A DNA stretch of 64,000 nucleotides from Branchipolynoe longqiensis. Lineage: Eukaryota > Annelida > Polychaeta > Phyllodocida > Polynoidae. Positions within the stretch are counted from its first letter, which is position 1, and each line of letters starts with the position of its first letter. The stretch lies in NCBI GenBank assembly GCA_030323885.1, contig CM059198.1:61964917-62028916 (forward strand), written 5' to 3'. The notes beneath the pieces were generated by a model. That model was not told where the DNA came from. It worked only from the letters and a program-made list of their open reading frames with translations, and ran no database searches. This document shows positions 10,623-21,444 of the stretch, in pieces. Made by a program: the position numbers and the translations under genes.

Positions 10623-11284
10623 CCTTACCAACTTCACACATAGATACTCATCACTCCTACTTGTGTATATCAGAATCAGTGGCTACACCCCATTGAACCT
10701 GGGTCCAATGGTTGTTGCACACAGCTCAGTATCTTTTGGAATAGATGTTGATAGTTCATGTGTAGAGAGTGGAGTACTCTGCTAGAGTGCCTATCCAAGA
10801 GCGCCTAGAGTGGGGTCGGTGTGTCATGTATAAGTAATGCAGGTGACTGGACTCACACAGCCAGCCAATCAGACACCCTCTACATCCTGGGTGGCCGACG
10901 CCCTAATAGGGGGCAGCTGTCACTCAACCCCCAGCTGCAGGTGGTGTCCATAATGTCTGCAGGATGTCTGGGTGTGCTTGCTCATCATCCCCATGGTAAC
11001 AGGTAGTTGCAGACATATATTCAAAATGCCCTTCCCCTCCACTTGCATTCTTTCTGGTGCATGGAGGGAACATTTCAATGATTATTAACCGTCTCTTAAG
11101 TATGAACATCACATCACAATCTCTGTCACTATATGTTATCACATTTCCACATAGGCGCTTATGTGACACAGTGAGTGGGGCACCCATTGCTTCTCTGTTA
11201 CATAATCCTGGTCCCCACTCCGTCGCCCAAGAATAATAATGTTCTTTGGCAATATATAAATCTGAACCGAAAATCCGTATAATT
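10623..11284. other. No feature recognised
   Basis: Mixed DNA with short unconvincing ORFs. A pogo-like MITE end fragment (CAATTCAGAGAGGTTTTAG) follows at 11290-11325. Confidence 0.4.
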
Positions 11285-11464
11285 TGACACCATGGTCGGT
11301 CAATTCAGAGAGGTTTTAGTGTATATTGGATGTAGACTAGGATTTTATGTAATTGTATTTGCTTTGGGTATTCAATGTTCCGCTGGAGGACTGAAACTGT
11401 CAGCTGGCATGTCGGGTCACTCCTAGGTGCCCTTCCCACCCAACCCAATGACTTAACAAATATA

Positions 11465-11646
11465 TGCAGTAAAACCTCCCTAACCGACCACCTCCACAGA
11501 TCGACCACTCCCCTATACCCATCGCTTTATTTGGGTCCCAACAATACCCTTGTAACTATATTCTAACTCCCGAAACCGACCACCTCCCTAGATCGACCAG
11601 TGAAAGTCGATCCCAAGATCGGTCGATTTAGAGAGGTTTTATTGTA
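11465..11646. mobile_element. 178 bp TA-flanked MITE (pogo/mariner-like)
   Basis: The element is 11467-11644. It begins CAGTAAAACCTCCCTAACCG and ends with the inverted copy CGATTTAGAGAGGTTTTATTG followed by TA. Inverted repeats of about 28 bp carry ACCGACC/GGTCGGT. CAGT termini with TA target sites fit the Tc1/mariner-pogo superfamily. No transposase is present. Confidence 0.82.
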
Positions 11647-12103
11647 CTTGTCATTGCGATGCAATAGACTACATCACGGTTCCAGCGGCGTGGTGCATTA
11701 TGGGATGCGTCAGAGCAAAACAAAGCTGCGAGAAGCATATGGCACATGCTAATACACTGGGTGCAACTCTTAAACGTGCTAGTTTCAGCTCATCTCAGGT
11801 CTTGTTTGAAACATAGGACTATTATACTACACTATTAAAATTAATTAAAAGATGATGTATTTCTTACCTGCTGTGGTAATCTATTCCATGGAGTGACATC
11901 TGCAACAGAAAAGGCATAATCAGCACATGAAACCCCCAGTTTAATGGAACAAGCCCCAACACTTCCATAATTAAACAGCATGTGAAATACGACTTTTAAT
12001 TATTAGACATCTATACATCGCAGTAGGTGAGAATAATAGTATGAAATAATTGTCTTCACATTGCGGGTATAACATACAGGAAGTGGAGGCGGAAGTTGGG
12101 ATA
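11647..12103. other. No feature recognised
   Basis: Unique-looking DNA. Confidence 0.4.
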
Positions 12104-12438
12104 CATTTCATGAAAGCTGCCCACAAAAGTGTTGAAGTGCTGCTGGCTGTTGCAAGTTACCAGCGACACTCTCTCGGGGAGCAAATAGAGGTCTCACACC
12201 GGCAAGAACATGTCCAGACATGCGCAAAACAATTTGTCCCTGCAGTGGCTGGTCGGGAGATGTTGGTAGTTCCATACATCAACCGCCCTTGATGCTGCCA
12301 CAGTGACATGGTTTTCTGTTTTGGGTTTGCTCCCTTAGCCTTCGGTTATGTCAAGAACTTGTACCACAAGGCAGTGGTTTACAACTCTGCAGGGCAGGGG
12401 TGGCAAATTCCCTGAGGTATTGCAATACCCGCATACTC
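12104..12438 (+). repeat. R350 dispersed repeat, copy 1
   Basis: It begins CATTTCATGAAAGCTGCC and contains CACTCTCTCGGGGAGCAAAT, GGCTGGTCGGGAGATGTTGG and CCACAAGGCAGTGGTTTACA. It ends in a TGCAATACCCGCATAC run. The other copies are 20082-20418 (+), 26835-27180 (-) and 57608-57949 (-). The reading frame is not well conserved, so it is probably the non-coding part of a mobile element. Confidence 0.85.
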
Positions 12439-12714
12439 ATTGTTGGAAGTTTGGATAACATGGCTTTGTTCCAGGCATCCCCTGTCTGCATTACATTTTG
12501 TTGGTTGCGTTGGTCTGAGAGCTGCAAGGAACAATCTCATGTGGTGATCGCGGTCAATGGATGACTGCAATGACCCCGAATGAGCCCCAGCTCATTCAAC
12601 ACAATGTCATCTTATTTCTATTGAACCATTATTTCTACCATGTAGAGCATAATGCGCAAAATCAAAGTGATCGGATTCTGCAAGTTTATTCCCATGAACA
12701 AAAGATGCTAGTTT

Positions 12715-13505
12715 CACTTTAAGGAGCAACTCGCAAACCATGGTGTATGTCTCAGACTGCAGCTTTATAGCGCTGCTGAATGTACCTTTTCTCTCAGGTG
12801 TCATTGGTTAGTTGTTGGGAGTGTTATGTCATGCCAACATCTAAGGTCATAGCAGGACGGGTACCAACTTGTGACAGAATGCACTTATGGCGACTTCATA
12901 ATGCAGCCCCACTGGGAGACCAGACCACCAGCAGCATGACCTGATGTCCCAGTCAGTCACATTATCCTGACACTCAACCAACCAGTCCTTGCCCTATCCT
13001 AATAATGCCGAGTGCCTGGCTAGAAAGCTACAAGTATACATTTAGTAAGTCATTGGTTTGACTCAATCAGGGTTCAAACTCATTGGTTCTAATTCCATGA
13101 TCTACCAAGATGGGAGAAGGACGCTCACCTCATTTGGTCATCCCACCTGGACTTTGAGGTGTGGCATATCTCAAACTGCAGGTTTAAAGTGCTGATGGAT
13201 GTACGTTCTCGTACAGGTGCAACCCTCAAACCACATGGCATATCTCAAACTGCAGGTTTAAAGTGCTGATGGATGTACGTTCTCGTTAAGGTGCATCTCA
13301 TAAACCACGTGGCATATCTCAAACTGCAGGTTTAAAGTGCTGATGAATGTACATTCTCGTTAACGTGCATCTCATAAACCACGTGGCATATCTCAAACTG
13401 CAGGTTTAAAGTGCTGATGGATGTACATTCTCATTTTAGGTGCAACTTGCAAACCACATGACATATCTCAGACTGCACGTTTAAAGTGCTCTGAAGGTTG
13501 CCTTC
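12715..13505. repeat. ~73 bp tandem repeat split by a SINE
   Basis: Units with GGCATATCTCAAACTGCAGG, TTTAAAGTGCTGATGGATGT and AACCACATGG run from 13151 to 13505, about five times. A diverged unit lies at 12715-12810. The SINE at 12811-13150 sits between them. Confidence 0.8.
12811..13150 (-). mobile_element. SINE, head A, near full length
   Basis: On the plus strand it reads TTAGTTGTTGGGAGTG...CCAACATCTAAGGTCAT at the tail and CATTTGGTCATCCCACCTGG at the head. Confidence 0.88.
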
Positions 13506-13731
13506 TCCTTACGTTGCTTCTCCAGACAGACATGCCATCTCTCAGAAGGGTTTTTAACTTCTGAGGCGTTTCAATTTAGCTCTCCTGCATCAGCATTCTC
13601 ATCTTTAGATTTGTTTTTGATAAAAACTATTTCTGACTAAGTTCACCAAAGACCGGGCATACCTATTACTATCATATTTTCCGCCCGAGTATGCTTGATT
13701 CTTGTGAGTGAATTGATTCAAATACATTGTT
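13506..13731. other. No feature recognised
   Basis: Short unique spacer. Confidence 0.35.
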
Positions 13732-13912
13732 GTGTGTTCGAATCCTGGTCGAGTCAAACCAATGACTTAAAAATGTATACTTGTCGCTTCCTAGCCAGGT
13801 GCTCGGCATTATTAGGATAGGTCAAGGAGCAGTGGAATGAGGAAGACCAATCGCCTGCGACTGAAATTTCCCCTGCTTAAACAACTAATGTACCAACAAA
13901 AAAGAAAAAAGA
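13732..13912 (+). mobile_element. SINE-C (alternative tail), 5' truncated
   Basis: Part of head A (GTTCGAATCCTGGTCGAGTC) and the body run to GGATAGGTCAAGGA. Then comes a tail not found in forms A and B: GCAGTGGAATGAGGAAGACC, ATTTCCCCTGCTTAAACAAC, TAATGTACC and A-rich sequence. Sister copies are at 38688, 47853 and 56404. Confidence 0.85.
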
Positions 13913-14213
13913 ATAGGGATTGTTGAAAGGATTGCGGGGGAAAACAACACAGCAACTTCAGACTTTTCCACTTTTTAGGAACATGAATTGCAAAATTGTC
14001 TTGGATGCCAGTTCCATGTGTCAAATAAAACATTATTATTTCATTTCACATGTGTAGTGAGTCTTGCCTTCGAAGGTGAAATGCAACATACATGGGTAGC
14101 CGTGGATAGGGTTATTGCGTCAGGGAGGTCAGATAGACTAAAGGTTGGGAAATCCGCTGCAGAATGGTAGACCTGTGGGATCGAATCATGCTCCAGGAGG
14201 GATTTTCCTGTTA
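13913..14213. other. No gene; possible tRNA-like scrap
   Basis: GTGGGATCGAATCATGC at about 14175 resembles a B box. No full tRNA fold could be drawn. Confidence 0.3.
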
Positions 14214-14445
14214 AAGCTGAATAGTCCGATGAAAACTTCAATTAAAAAAAAAAAACTATCTAGATTTGATTCTACATCTTTAACTTAAGTTCAAAACACT
14301 ACCGTAGTGTTTTCAACGGAGTAGTGTTGTCAATGGACTACACCGGTACTAAACCAAGTTGGTTGGTTGTTGGAGGCTTACGTCCTGGCAACATCTAAGG
14401 TCATATCAGGACAGGCACCGACTTGTGACAGTCATGAACATGTGG
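14214..14445. mobile_element. Fragments of TTAA-MITE and SINE tail
   Basis: 14214-14285 is the 5' end of the TTAA-MITE (TTAAAGCTGAATAGTCCGAT). 14286-14340 holds the palindromic AAACACTACCGTAGTGTTTT motif shared with the 43.4-44.0 kb region. 14360-14445 is a minus-strand SINE tail fragment. Confidence 0.65.
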
Positions 14446-14479
14446 TGCTTGTCGAGTCGTAGCCTAGATACAATTTGGT

Positions 14480-14812
14480 TGCTGGGTGATTGTTGGAGTT
14501 TTACATCCTGGCAACATCTAAGGTCATATCAGGATGGGTATGACTTGTCACAGTGCGCACTCATGGTGATTTTATACTGCTGCCCCAGTGGGAAATCAGG
14601 CCATTGGCACAATGACCCGATACCCCACTCAATCACATTATCCATACACTGAGCTAACCAGTCCTTGCCGTATCCTATTAATGCAGAGCACCATGCTTGG
14701 AAGCGACAAGTATCAATGTTAAAGTCATTGGTTTGACTCGACTGGGAATCGAACTCCCGGTCGCCCACACGTGAGGTCGACGCTCTGCCGATTAGGCCAT
14801 CGCAGCGTGTTT
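14480..14812 (-). mobile_element. SINE, head B, near full length
   Basis: The tail GGAGTTTTACATCCTGGC is at the left. Head B, seen as AATCGAACTCCCGGTCGCCC and CGATTAGGCCATCGC, is at the right. Confidence 0.88.
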
Positions 14813-15144
14813 AAAACCAAGTTGTGGTGAGTACTTCTGGATTCACAGCAAAACACAACCTGATCTATGGGAGTATATTGTCTTGCCACTGTCACACCAT
14901 TCTCGTCGGTAACCAGCATTCCAGCTTCGGGTCACCTCACACCGAGGCTTTTTCCTTCTACATGGCAACCTTGCTCATTAGCGTACAGCTTTCCGCTCTG
15001 GCAGCATGCCCTAAGTGGCACACCAATTACAACCCTGGACAGATTATTGCTCCAGGCGATGATGCGCATCTACTGTAATTGCGTGTGGATGTGCTGACAC
15101 ACCATGTTGGTACCCATCGCAGTCCACTGTCACCTAGTACCAGC
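14813..15144. other. No feature recognised
   Basis: Short open frames on both strands; none has a recognisable domain. Confidence 0.4.
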
Positions 15145-15470
15145 CACCTGGTGTGGTGGCCGAATCGGTCGAGCACTAGCCTCGCATGTGGGAGATCGGC
15201 AGTTTGGTTCCCGGTCAAGTCAAACCAATGGCTTATAAAATTGACACTTGTCGCTTCCTATCCTAGCGCTCAGCATTAATAGGATAGGACAAGTACTGGT
15301 TAGCTCAGTGTCAGGATAATATAACTGAGTGGGATATCAGGTCATGGTGCTGGTGCCCTGGTCCCCCTGTGGCGAATCGCTATAAAGTTGCCACGAGTGC
15401 ACACTGTCACAAGTCGGTACCCATCCTCATATGACCTTAGATATTGCTAGGATATAAGACCCAAACTATG
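15145..15470 (+). mobile_element. SINE, head B, near full length
   Basis: The head contains GTGGTGGCCGAATCGGTCGA and the body follows to GATATTGCTAGGATATAAGA. Confidence 0.88.
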
Positions 15471-15609
15471 CATCCAACAATCAACTTGTATTCGGCTAGG
15501 ACAATAATGAGAAGCACCAGATGTTCATGACTGTGCCATGCAAGGAAACATACATTAGAGGGCACATTCACGAATGAATGAGTCCTCAGACAATGACCTC
15601 AGCGTTTAT

Positions 15610-16015
15610 CCTGTATAAGCTACAGGCTGGAGACACAGACAAGAATGGCTGGAAGTGACGTAGACGTTACTTCCTGCAGGTTACTTCCGGTAGTTGGCAG
15701 TGGTACCGGAACAGGCTTAGTGCTGATGGCGTTTGCCGGTGTCTCATCTAATATCAACCACCGTTATTTGTGGTCATGTCCCAATGCCGTGTCAAGCAGG
15801 CCTCGGCGGATGTCAGTATTTGATTAGACTTACCACAGAGTTTCACCTGTATTAAACTACACGCTGGAGACAGACAAGAATGCCTGTAAGTGACATAGAC
15901 GTTACATTTGGTAGTTTGCCGGTGTCTCATCTAATATCGACCACCATTATTTGTGGTCATGTCCCAATGCAGTGGTAGCCAGGCCTCGGCCGATGTCAGT
16001 AATTGACTAAATTTG
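15610..16015 (+). repeat. Two-copy tandem duplication, ~235 bp period
   Basis: Copy 1 (15610-15835) and copy 2 (15848-16015) share GCTGGAGACA, AGACGTTAC, GGTGTCTCATCTAATATC and TTTGTGGTCATGTCCCAATG. Copy 2 is internally shortened. Confidence 0.75.
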
Positions 16016-16156
16016 CCCGCTACCATAGCAACGCACTCACAGTCAGGGAGCGGCGAGGCCATTCACAGAATCTCTAGGCAGGATTGGACAATGGAAGGGA
16101 GACTAAAGCGATAAGAAACAAAACAAAGCAACATGCAGAGGCAGCCGCATTGTTCA

Positions 16157-17194
16157 TTAAAGCGACATAGTGCGATGAAGCGTCAACATTTTCAAAACCA
16201 GAACACTTATCTAGATTTAATTCTACATATATCTAACTTAGATACTGATGCACTTATTAAAATCTGTTGCCACATATAAGGGACAACTGAGTTAATTTAA
16301 TAGAACCTGCTACTGCGTAAGCCTATGGTGTCAATAGTTCTGGCATGCTTGTCAAAACTAATTTGACAGGTTTACACTTCAAATATCTCCAAGGTTCAGG
16401 CTCAGTCACACCTTACCAGATTGGGTAAACTGATAGAAAACGGATACTGTCCGGTTTATATATGGTAGGCATCCGGGGTTTCCATTCTCTGTCCAGTGGT
16501 GTCCGTCTTGTACAGTGGCAAGTTTTGAACATGAACAAAACTTGTACCAGACACCACCGGACTGACGTGTATGGTTAGTGTCCAGTTTAAGTCCGTTGAG
16601 TCAGTTTTGTCTAGTTCATGTCCGGTACCCATCCTGTACGTCTCCGGTTTGCTTCCTGAATAGCCTGTTGATGATGTTGGGGGAATTTGGTCTGTCGTTT
16701 TTTTTGGCACGTCCGTGAACTGTCCAGTACATGTCCGGTTGATGTTCGGTCCGTCCATTTGACATTCGGTTTTCGTCTGGTTATCGTCTGGTTATCGTTC
16801 GGTTATCATCTGGTTATCGTCCGGTGGCTATCCATTAATGTACTTCCTTGTCTGTTTAGCGTTTGTTTCGTCCAGCGGCCTTTGACCTGATAGCGCAACA
16901 TTTCAACACATTTCGGTACATGTTGATACCGAACACCACCAGACTAGAAAATTCGTTGTCCGGTTATGTCCGTTGCTTAATCTGGTAAGGTGTGACAGGC
17001 CCTTTAGCCATTTTAAATGAAAGAAGAGGTGCCACATCAAAAAGGAGTTGAGGTTGCAATGCCAATGCCAAGTTTGTAGTTCGGAGCTCTTCATTTAAAG
17101 TTACTTCAAACTGAAGTAAGGTAGATTATAACAATCATTTATGTATCTCAGTAAAATTACAGAACCTCAAGACCATCGGACAATGCACCCTTAA
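16157..17194 (+). mobile_element. TTAA-MITE interrupted by a second TIR element
   Basis: The outer element is 16161-17190 with TTAA on both sides (16157-16160 and 17191-17194) and ends AGCGACATAGTGCGATG / CATCGGACAATGCACCC. The interior matches family members up to about 16399 and resumes near 17001. The intervening DNA is listed separately. A further ~70 bp at 17023-17093 is also absent from other copies. Confidence 0.82.
16403..17000. mobile_element. ~600 bp nonautonomous TIR element, GTCCGG-rich, nested
   Basis: The termini are inverted: CAGTCACACCTTACCAGATT on the left and AATCTGGTAAGGTGTGACAG on the right. The interior is low-complexity GTCCGG/TTATCGTC words plus GGCAAGTTTTGAACATG. A partial relative lies at 8041-8505. 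The exact ends and target duplication are ambiguous, so the superfamily is not assigned. Confidence 0.75.
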
Positions 17195-17384
17195 GCAATG
17201 AAGGAAATTAATTGAGTGCTCGCAGCTGTGATGCCCGACAGTTATCAGAAAGTCCATTAACGCGTTTGCTTTGTTGTCATTTATTTAGTTTAGTAAATTA
17301 CTTTCCTCACTTTGGTTTAATGAGTCACCATTAATCCTACTCATTCTCAGTCCACCTGAAGCAGTCGGTGAAACGCTGGCACGG
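17195..17384. other. No feature recognised
   Basis: Short spacer. The end (GTGAAACGCTGGCACGGC) could be a decayed SINE head. Confidence 0.3.
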
Positions 17385-18035
17385 CATTGTCAAAGCAAAG
17401 ACTTACCAAACTTATACTTGTCACTACCTAGCCTATACAATCTCTAAGAAAATGTACAAACGTTTAGCAGCATTTGAGATGTGGAGTTATCGAAGGATGA
17501 TGAAAATATCATGGACACAGAAGATCACCAACAAAGAAGTTCTCAGAAAAATTAAAAATAAGAAACGCTTGTTTGCCACTATACAGACAAAGAAACTTAT
17601 CTATTTTGGCCACATCATTCGTCAGAGTTCAATATACCATACATCGTTGGAAGGGAAGGTGAATGGCAGCAGAGGGAGAGGGAGACCAAGAACATCATGG
17701 GTTACAAATATTTCACAGTGGACAGGCTTGAATTATTCACAGTCTATCAGAACAGCACACCATCGGGACAAGTGGAGAACTATTGCATCCAACCCTCGAC
17801 TAGAAGACAGAACTATTGATTGATTGACCTAGCCTGACTAACCTGGTGCACTGCATTACTAGGATAGGACATCGACTTGTTAGTTCAGTATTAGGATAAT
17901 ATGCCTGAGTGGGATATCGAGTCATAGTGTCAAAGGGACAGTTCGGAGTGTGGTGGGGGTCATTATAAAATGGCCATGATTGTGCATTGTCATAAGTCCG
18001 TTGATGTTGCTAGGACATAAGACCTGACAAACAAA
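17385..18035 (+). mobile_element. SINE split by a non-LTR insertion
   Basis: SINE body at 17385-17434 (GACTTACCAAACTTATACTT, GTCACTACCTAGCCT) continues at 17836-18035 (GCATTACTAGGATAGGACAT through GATGTTGCTAGGACATAAGA). Between the halves is the RTE-like fragment with a 9 bp duplication of SINE sequence. Confidence 0.82.
17435..17826 (+). pseudogene. RTE-like non-LTR ORF2 C-terminus, 392 bp insertion
   Basis: It encodes about 127 residues including KRLAAFEMWSYRRMMKISW, TQKITNKEVL, LIYFGHIIRQ, GKVNGSRGRGRPRTSW and WRTIASNPRL. This is the conserved C-terminal tail after the reverse transcriptase in RTE-type ORFs. The frame is intact to a stop, then ATTGATTGATTG forms the tail. ACCTAGCCT flanks both sides (17426-17434 and 17827-17835). 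The open frame runs upstream into SINE sequence from 17368, so its apparent start is not a real start. It is dead on arrival by 5' truncation. Confidence 0.88.
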
Positions 18036-18109
18036 ACCCTAACAAGCGAACAATCGACATCTAGGTTCCAACTTAGGCACCAGATGGCACCACCTCTAAT
18101 GAAGCGCTC
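18036..18109. other. Spacer
   Basis: Nothing recognised. Confidence 0.3.
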
Positions 18110-18690
18110 TAATGGACATTTCCTTAATACTGTATTTGGGCTGACGAAAGTAGGAAATATTGCAACTAGCACAGGATTCGAACCCTAAACCCACAACTCT
18201 TACATTCCCAGTTGGTGTGCTAACCATTACACCACCTAGGCTCCCTATTGTCATTACCCTGTCCGTGCCTACATGTTTACGTGGCTTCTTGCCTGAGAAG
18301 TCAGTGCACACTACTACACAGTCATGTCTCTGTGGAATTATAAGTTTTTTAAATGCCTTACGACCATTAGTTGGTTAATGTTTACACTTACATACCTACA
18401 GATAATGCACTTACATATATACATACATTGGGTAGCTTCAAAAACCATACGGTGCATAGCTTATACAGGATCCATCTCAAGGCAACCCATGTTGTGGGTG
18501 GATAATGAAAATAGTAAATATTGCACTTAGAGAAGGATTGGAACCCATACTACTTGCATTCCGGACCAGTGTGCTAACCATTACACCACCTAGGCTCCCT
18601 GATATCATCACTCTACCCAGGCCCACCTGTGTACCTGACTCCTTGCCTGGGGGGTCAGTGCAGACTACTACAGTATCATTGCGAGTGGCA
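18110..18690 (-). repeat. Two diverged monomers of the tRNA-like satellite
   Basis: On the minus strand both monomers read, in order, TGCACTGACnnnnCAGGCAAG, GGGAGCCTAGGTGGTGTAAT, GGTTAGCACAC, a B box, and AATATTT...TTTTC. This is the same order as the 321 bp array at 49394-50860. The tRNA-like starts are 354 bp apart (complement ends at 18246 and 18600), so this is an old dimer. Confidence 0.82.
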
Positions 18691-18780
18691 TTGACGTGGT
18701 TCTGACGTAGCTGTGACGTGGCTGTGATGTGCTTGTCATTGTCACGTGTCTGTCACGTGGCTGCCACGTGGTTCTATTAT
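18691..18780. repeat. Short TGACGTGGCTG-type minisatellite
   Basis: Degenerate 10-11 bp units (TGACGTGGCTGTGACGT, GTCACGTGG) resemble the larger array at 31459-32110. Confidence 0.6.
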
Positions 18781-18871
18781 CGACGGTAAGAAAATGCTGC
18801 TCCCCGTTTCGTATATCTCCCCTCTCCACATTATGTAACTAGAGGTAGATGTACCTGCCAGGCTAGCACCT

Positions 18872-19200
18872 GTATCAGACGGGATTGCCAAATGAGTTGA
18901 CAGTCTGTCTGTTTTCGAGGATCGTTGAATTCGAACCCACGTGTTCGAACCAATACATATCAAATTTATACTTATCACTTCCTAGCGAGGCGCTCAGCAC
19001 TATTTGGATAAGCTAAGAACTGGTTTGCTCAGTGTCAGGATAATGTGACTGAGTGGGATATCAGGTCATGGTGCTGCAAGCAGAGTATGTCAGTGGGACA
19101 GCACTATACAGTCATCATGAGTGTGCACTGTCACAAGTTGTTACCCTTCCTAATATAACCTTAGATGTTACCAGGACGTTAAAATCCAAAAACCTACCAA
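18872..19200 (+). mobile_element. SINE, head A, diverged
   Basis: Head CAGACGGGATTGCCAAATGA has an internal duplication around GTTCGAA. The body ends GATGTTACCAGGACG. Confidence 0.82.
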
Positions 19201-19625
19201 GCTAGCACGTGCAGAGCTTAAATTATGGCGCTGATTCGAACTCTAGATGGCGTTGTCTCTGACTAATGGAGCTAATCAAGTCTAGTCTGCGGGAACTAAA
19301 AAAACATGCTACTTTTGTCCTTTGGTTATTTATGTATCTTGGCATGTCATCTGTTGGCAAGAAATATTGTCTACTATGATTAATAAATCTCACTAAATCT
19401 AGGTGTTGCCACGGCATTTGCTGTATATAAATATAATCTGATATCAGTAATTGGTGCTGAAACTTTATATTGCGATGTCGTCTGCTGTTAATAAACATTG
19501 TCTACTGTCAGTCATTTTTGTTGAAACACCAGTGAACTAAGTTGTGTACTGTCAATGAATATTGCCTCCTGCCAGTCATAATTTCTGCTGAAAAGTATAT
19601 GATCTGGTGCCCATAACTGTGGTGT

Positions 19626-20078
19626 CATCATCATCATGCTGTCGTTAGCGATGCAACAAAGACTGCTTTCATTACTTGACTGTCTCTCTCCATTTAGCTT
19701 TCTGCTGTGAGAGTGATGTCCATGAGTCCGTCTTAATGTCTCTCAGCTTCAGGTTTCTCTTGATGGTATCCTTGAACCAGAAACAAGGGCACCCTCTCTT
19801 TCTGTAACCAGAAGACAGTTGAGAGTAGAGGATCTGCTTTGGTAGCCTCATGAGGTTCTTTGTGATCAGAAGATCTCCCATAGAGGGCAGCCCTGTCCGT
19901 TCGAGTATTTCCTTATTTGTCACTTTGTCCTTTCAGGTTAGCCTCATGATTGAACGCAGATGTCGCATAATGAAGGCATGCAGCTTTTTCACCTGTCGTC
20001 TATACACTGTCCAGCCCTTGGCTCCATATTGTAGGGTGCACGGTAGATCTTGCCTTTGACCCGCATGGACACATGGTG
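19626..20078 (-). pseudogene. Non-LTR 3' fragment, (ATG)n-tail family
   Basis: It has the same ORF2 C-terminus as the 3.3 kb copy (LPKQILYSQLSSGYRKRGCP, FKDTIKRNLKLRDIKTDSW) with a deletion around 19845 and a frame break near 19925. The (ATG)n tail lies at 19626-19640. The 5' truncation at 20078 abuts R350. Confidence 0.82.
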
Positions 20079-20081
20079 GCA

Positions 20082-20418
20082 CATTTCATGAAAGGTGCCT
20101 GCAAAAGGGTTGAAGTGCTACTAGCTTTTGCAAGTTACCAGTGGCACTCTCTCGGGGAGCAAATAGAGGTCTCACACCGGCAAGAACATGTCCAGACAAG
20201 TGCAACACTATTTTTCCCTGCAGTGTCTGGTCGGGAGATGTTGGGAGTTCCATACATCAACTGCCCTTGATGCTGCCACAGTGACATGGTTTTCTGTTTA
20301 GGGTTTGCTCCCTTAGCCTTCGGTTCTATCAAGATCCTTTACCACAAGGCAGTGGTTTATAACTCTGCAGGGCAGGGGCGTCAAACTCCCTGAGGTATTG
20401 CAATACCTGCATACCCAC
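20082..20418 (+). repeat. R350 dispersed repeat, copy 2
   Basis: Same start (CATTTCATGAAAGG) and end (GAGGTATTGCAATACCTGC) as copy 1. It is oriented opposite to the LINE fragment it abuts. Confidence 0.85.
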
Positions 20419-20435
20419 GTAGCTGTCACATGGCT

Positions 20436-20760
20436 GTGGTGTCAATCAATCAATAGTTCCGTCCTCTAGTCGAGGGTTGGATGCAATGGTTCTCCACTTG
20501 TCCTGATGGTGTGCTGTTCTGATAGAATGTGAATAATTCAGGCCTGTCCACTGTGAAATATTTGTAAACCATGATGTTCTTGGTCTCCCTCTCCCTCTGC
20601 TGCCATTCACCTTCCCTTCCAAAAATGTTTGGTATATTGAACTCTGACGAATGATATGTTTCTTTGTCTGTATAGTGGCAAACAAGCGTTTCTTATTTTT
20701 AATTTTTCTGAGAACTTCTTTGTTGGTGATCTTCTTTGATCATGATATTTTCATCATCCT
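20436..20760 (-). pseudogene. RTE-like non-LTR ORF2 C-terminus, second copy
   Basis: Minus-strand protein contains GKVNGSRGRGRPRTSW, WTGLNYSHSIRTAHHQDKW and NPRLEDGTID, with the (CAAT)n tail at the left. Compared with the 17.4 kb copy, codons around LIYFG are deleted. It is nested in the decayed satellite. Confidence 0.85.
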
Positions 20761-21034
20761 TCGATAAGTCCTGTGGTGTACTGTCAGTAATTTCTGCTGG
20801 AACATCGAGTTGATATGCCATTTAGTGTTAACCACTTTCAGTTTGCATCAGTCATTTCCGCTGAAACATCACGTTTCTAAGTTGTCTATTCTCACTAAAT
20901 GTTGCCTGCTGTAAGTAATTCCTATAATGTGTGGTGACATTTCATTTTGGTATGTCATTTGCTGTCAATAAAATACCGCCTACTCTCAGTGTTTTCCCCC
21001 ATTAGACACCAATGATTTGCTATATGTGTTTCTT

Positions 21035-21362
21035 TGTTGTTGTTTTAGATCCTAGCAACATCTAAGGTCATATCCAGACGGGTACCGACTTGTATCAGTG
21101 CGCACTCATGGCGACTTTACAGTGCTGCACCAGTGGGACACCAGGCTACCAGCACCATGACCTGACATCCACTCAGTCACATTATCCTGACCCTGAGCCA
21201 ACCAGCTTTTGCACTATCATAATAATGCCGAGCCCCAGGCTAGGAAGCGACAAGTAGTATACATATTTAAGTAATTGATTTGACTCAACCAGGATTCAAA
21301 CCCACAAACTCATGGGTTTGGATCTCCCGATCTCCTAAAACAGGAGACGGACGCTCTGTTGT
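21035..21362 (-). mobile_element. SINE, head A, head end truncated
   Basis: It reads TTGTTGTTTTAGATCCTAGC at the tail and CAGGAGACGGACGCTCTG at the head, ending before the A box. Confidence 0.85.
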
Positions 21363-21444
21363 TATATTGCATGCTACGAATGTATGTCATTTGCTGTCAG
21401 AAACAATGCATTTAGACATCATCTGCTGTCAATAAATATATGTT

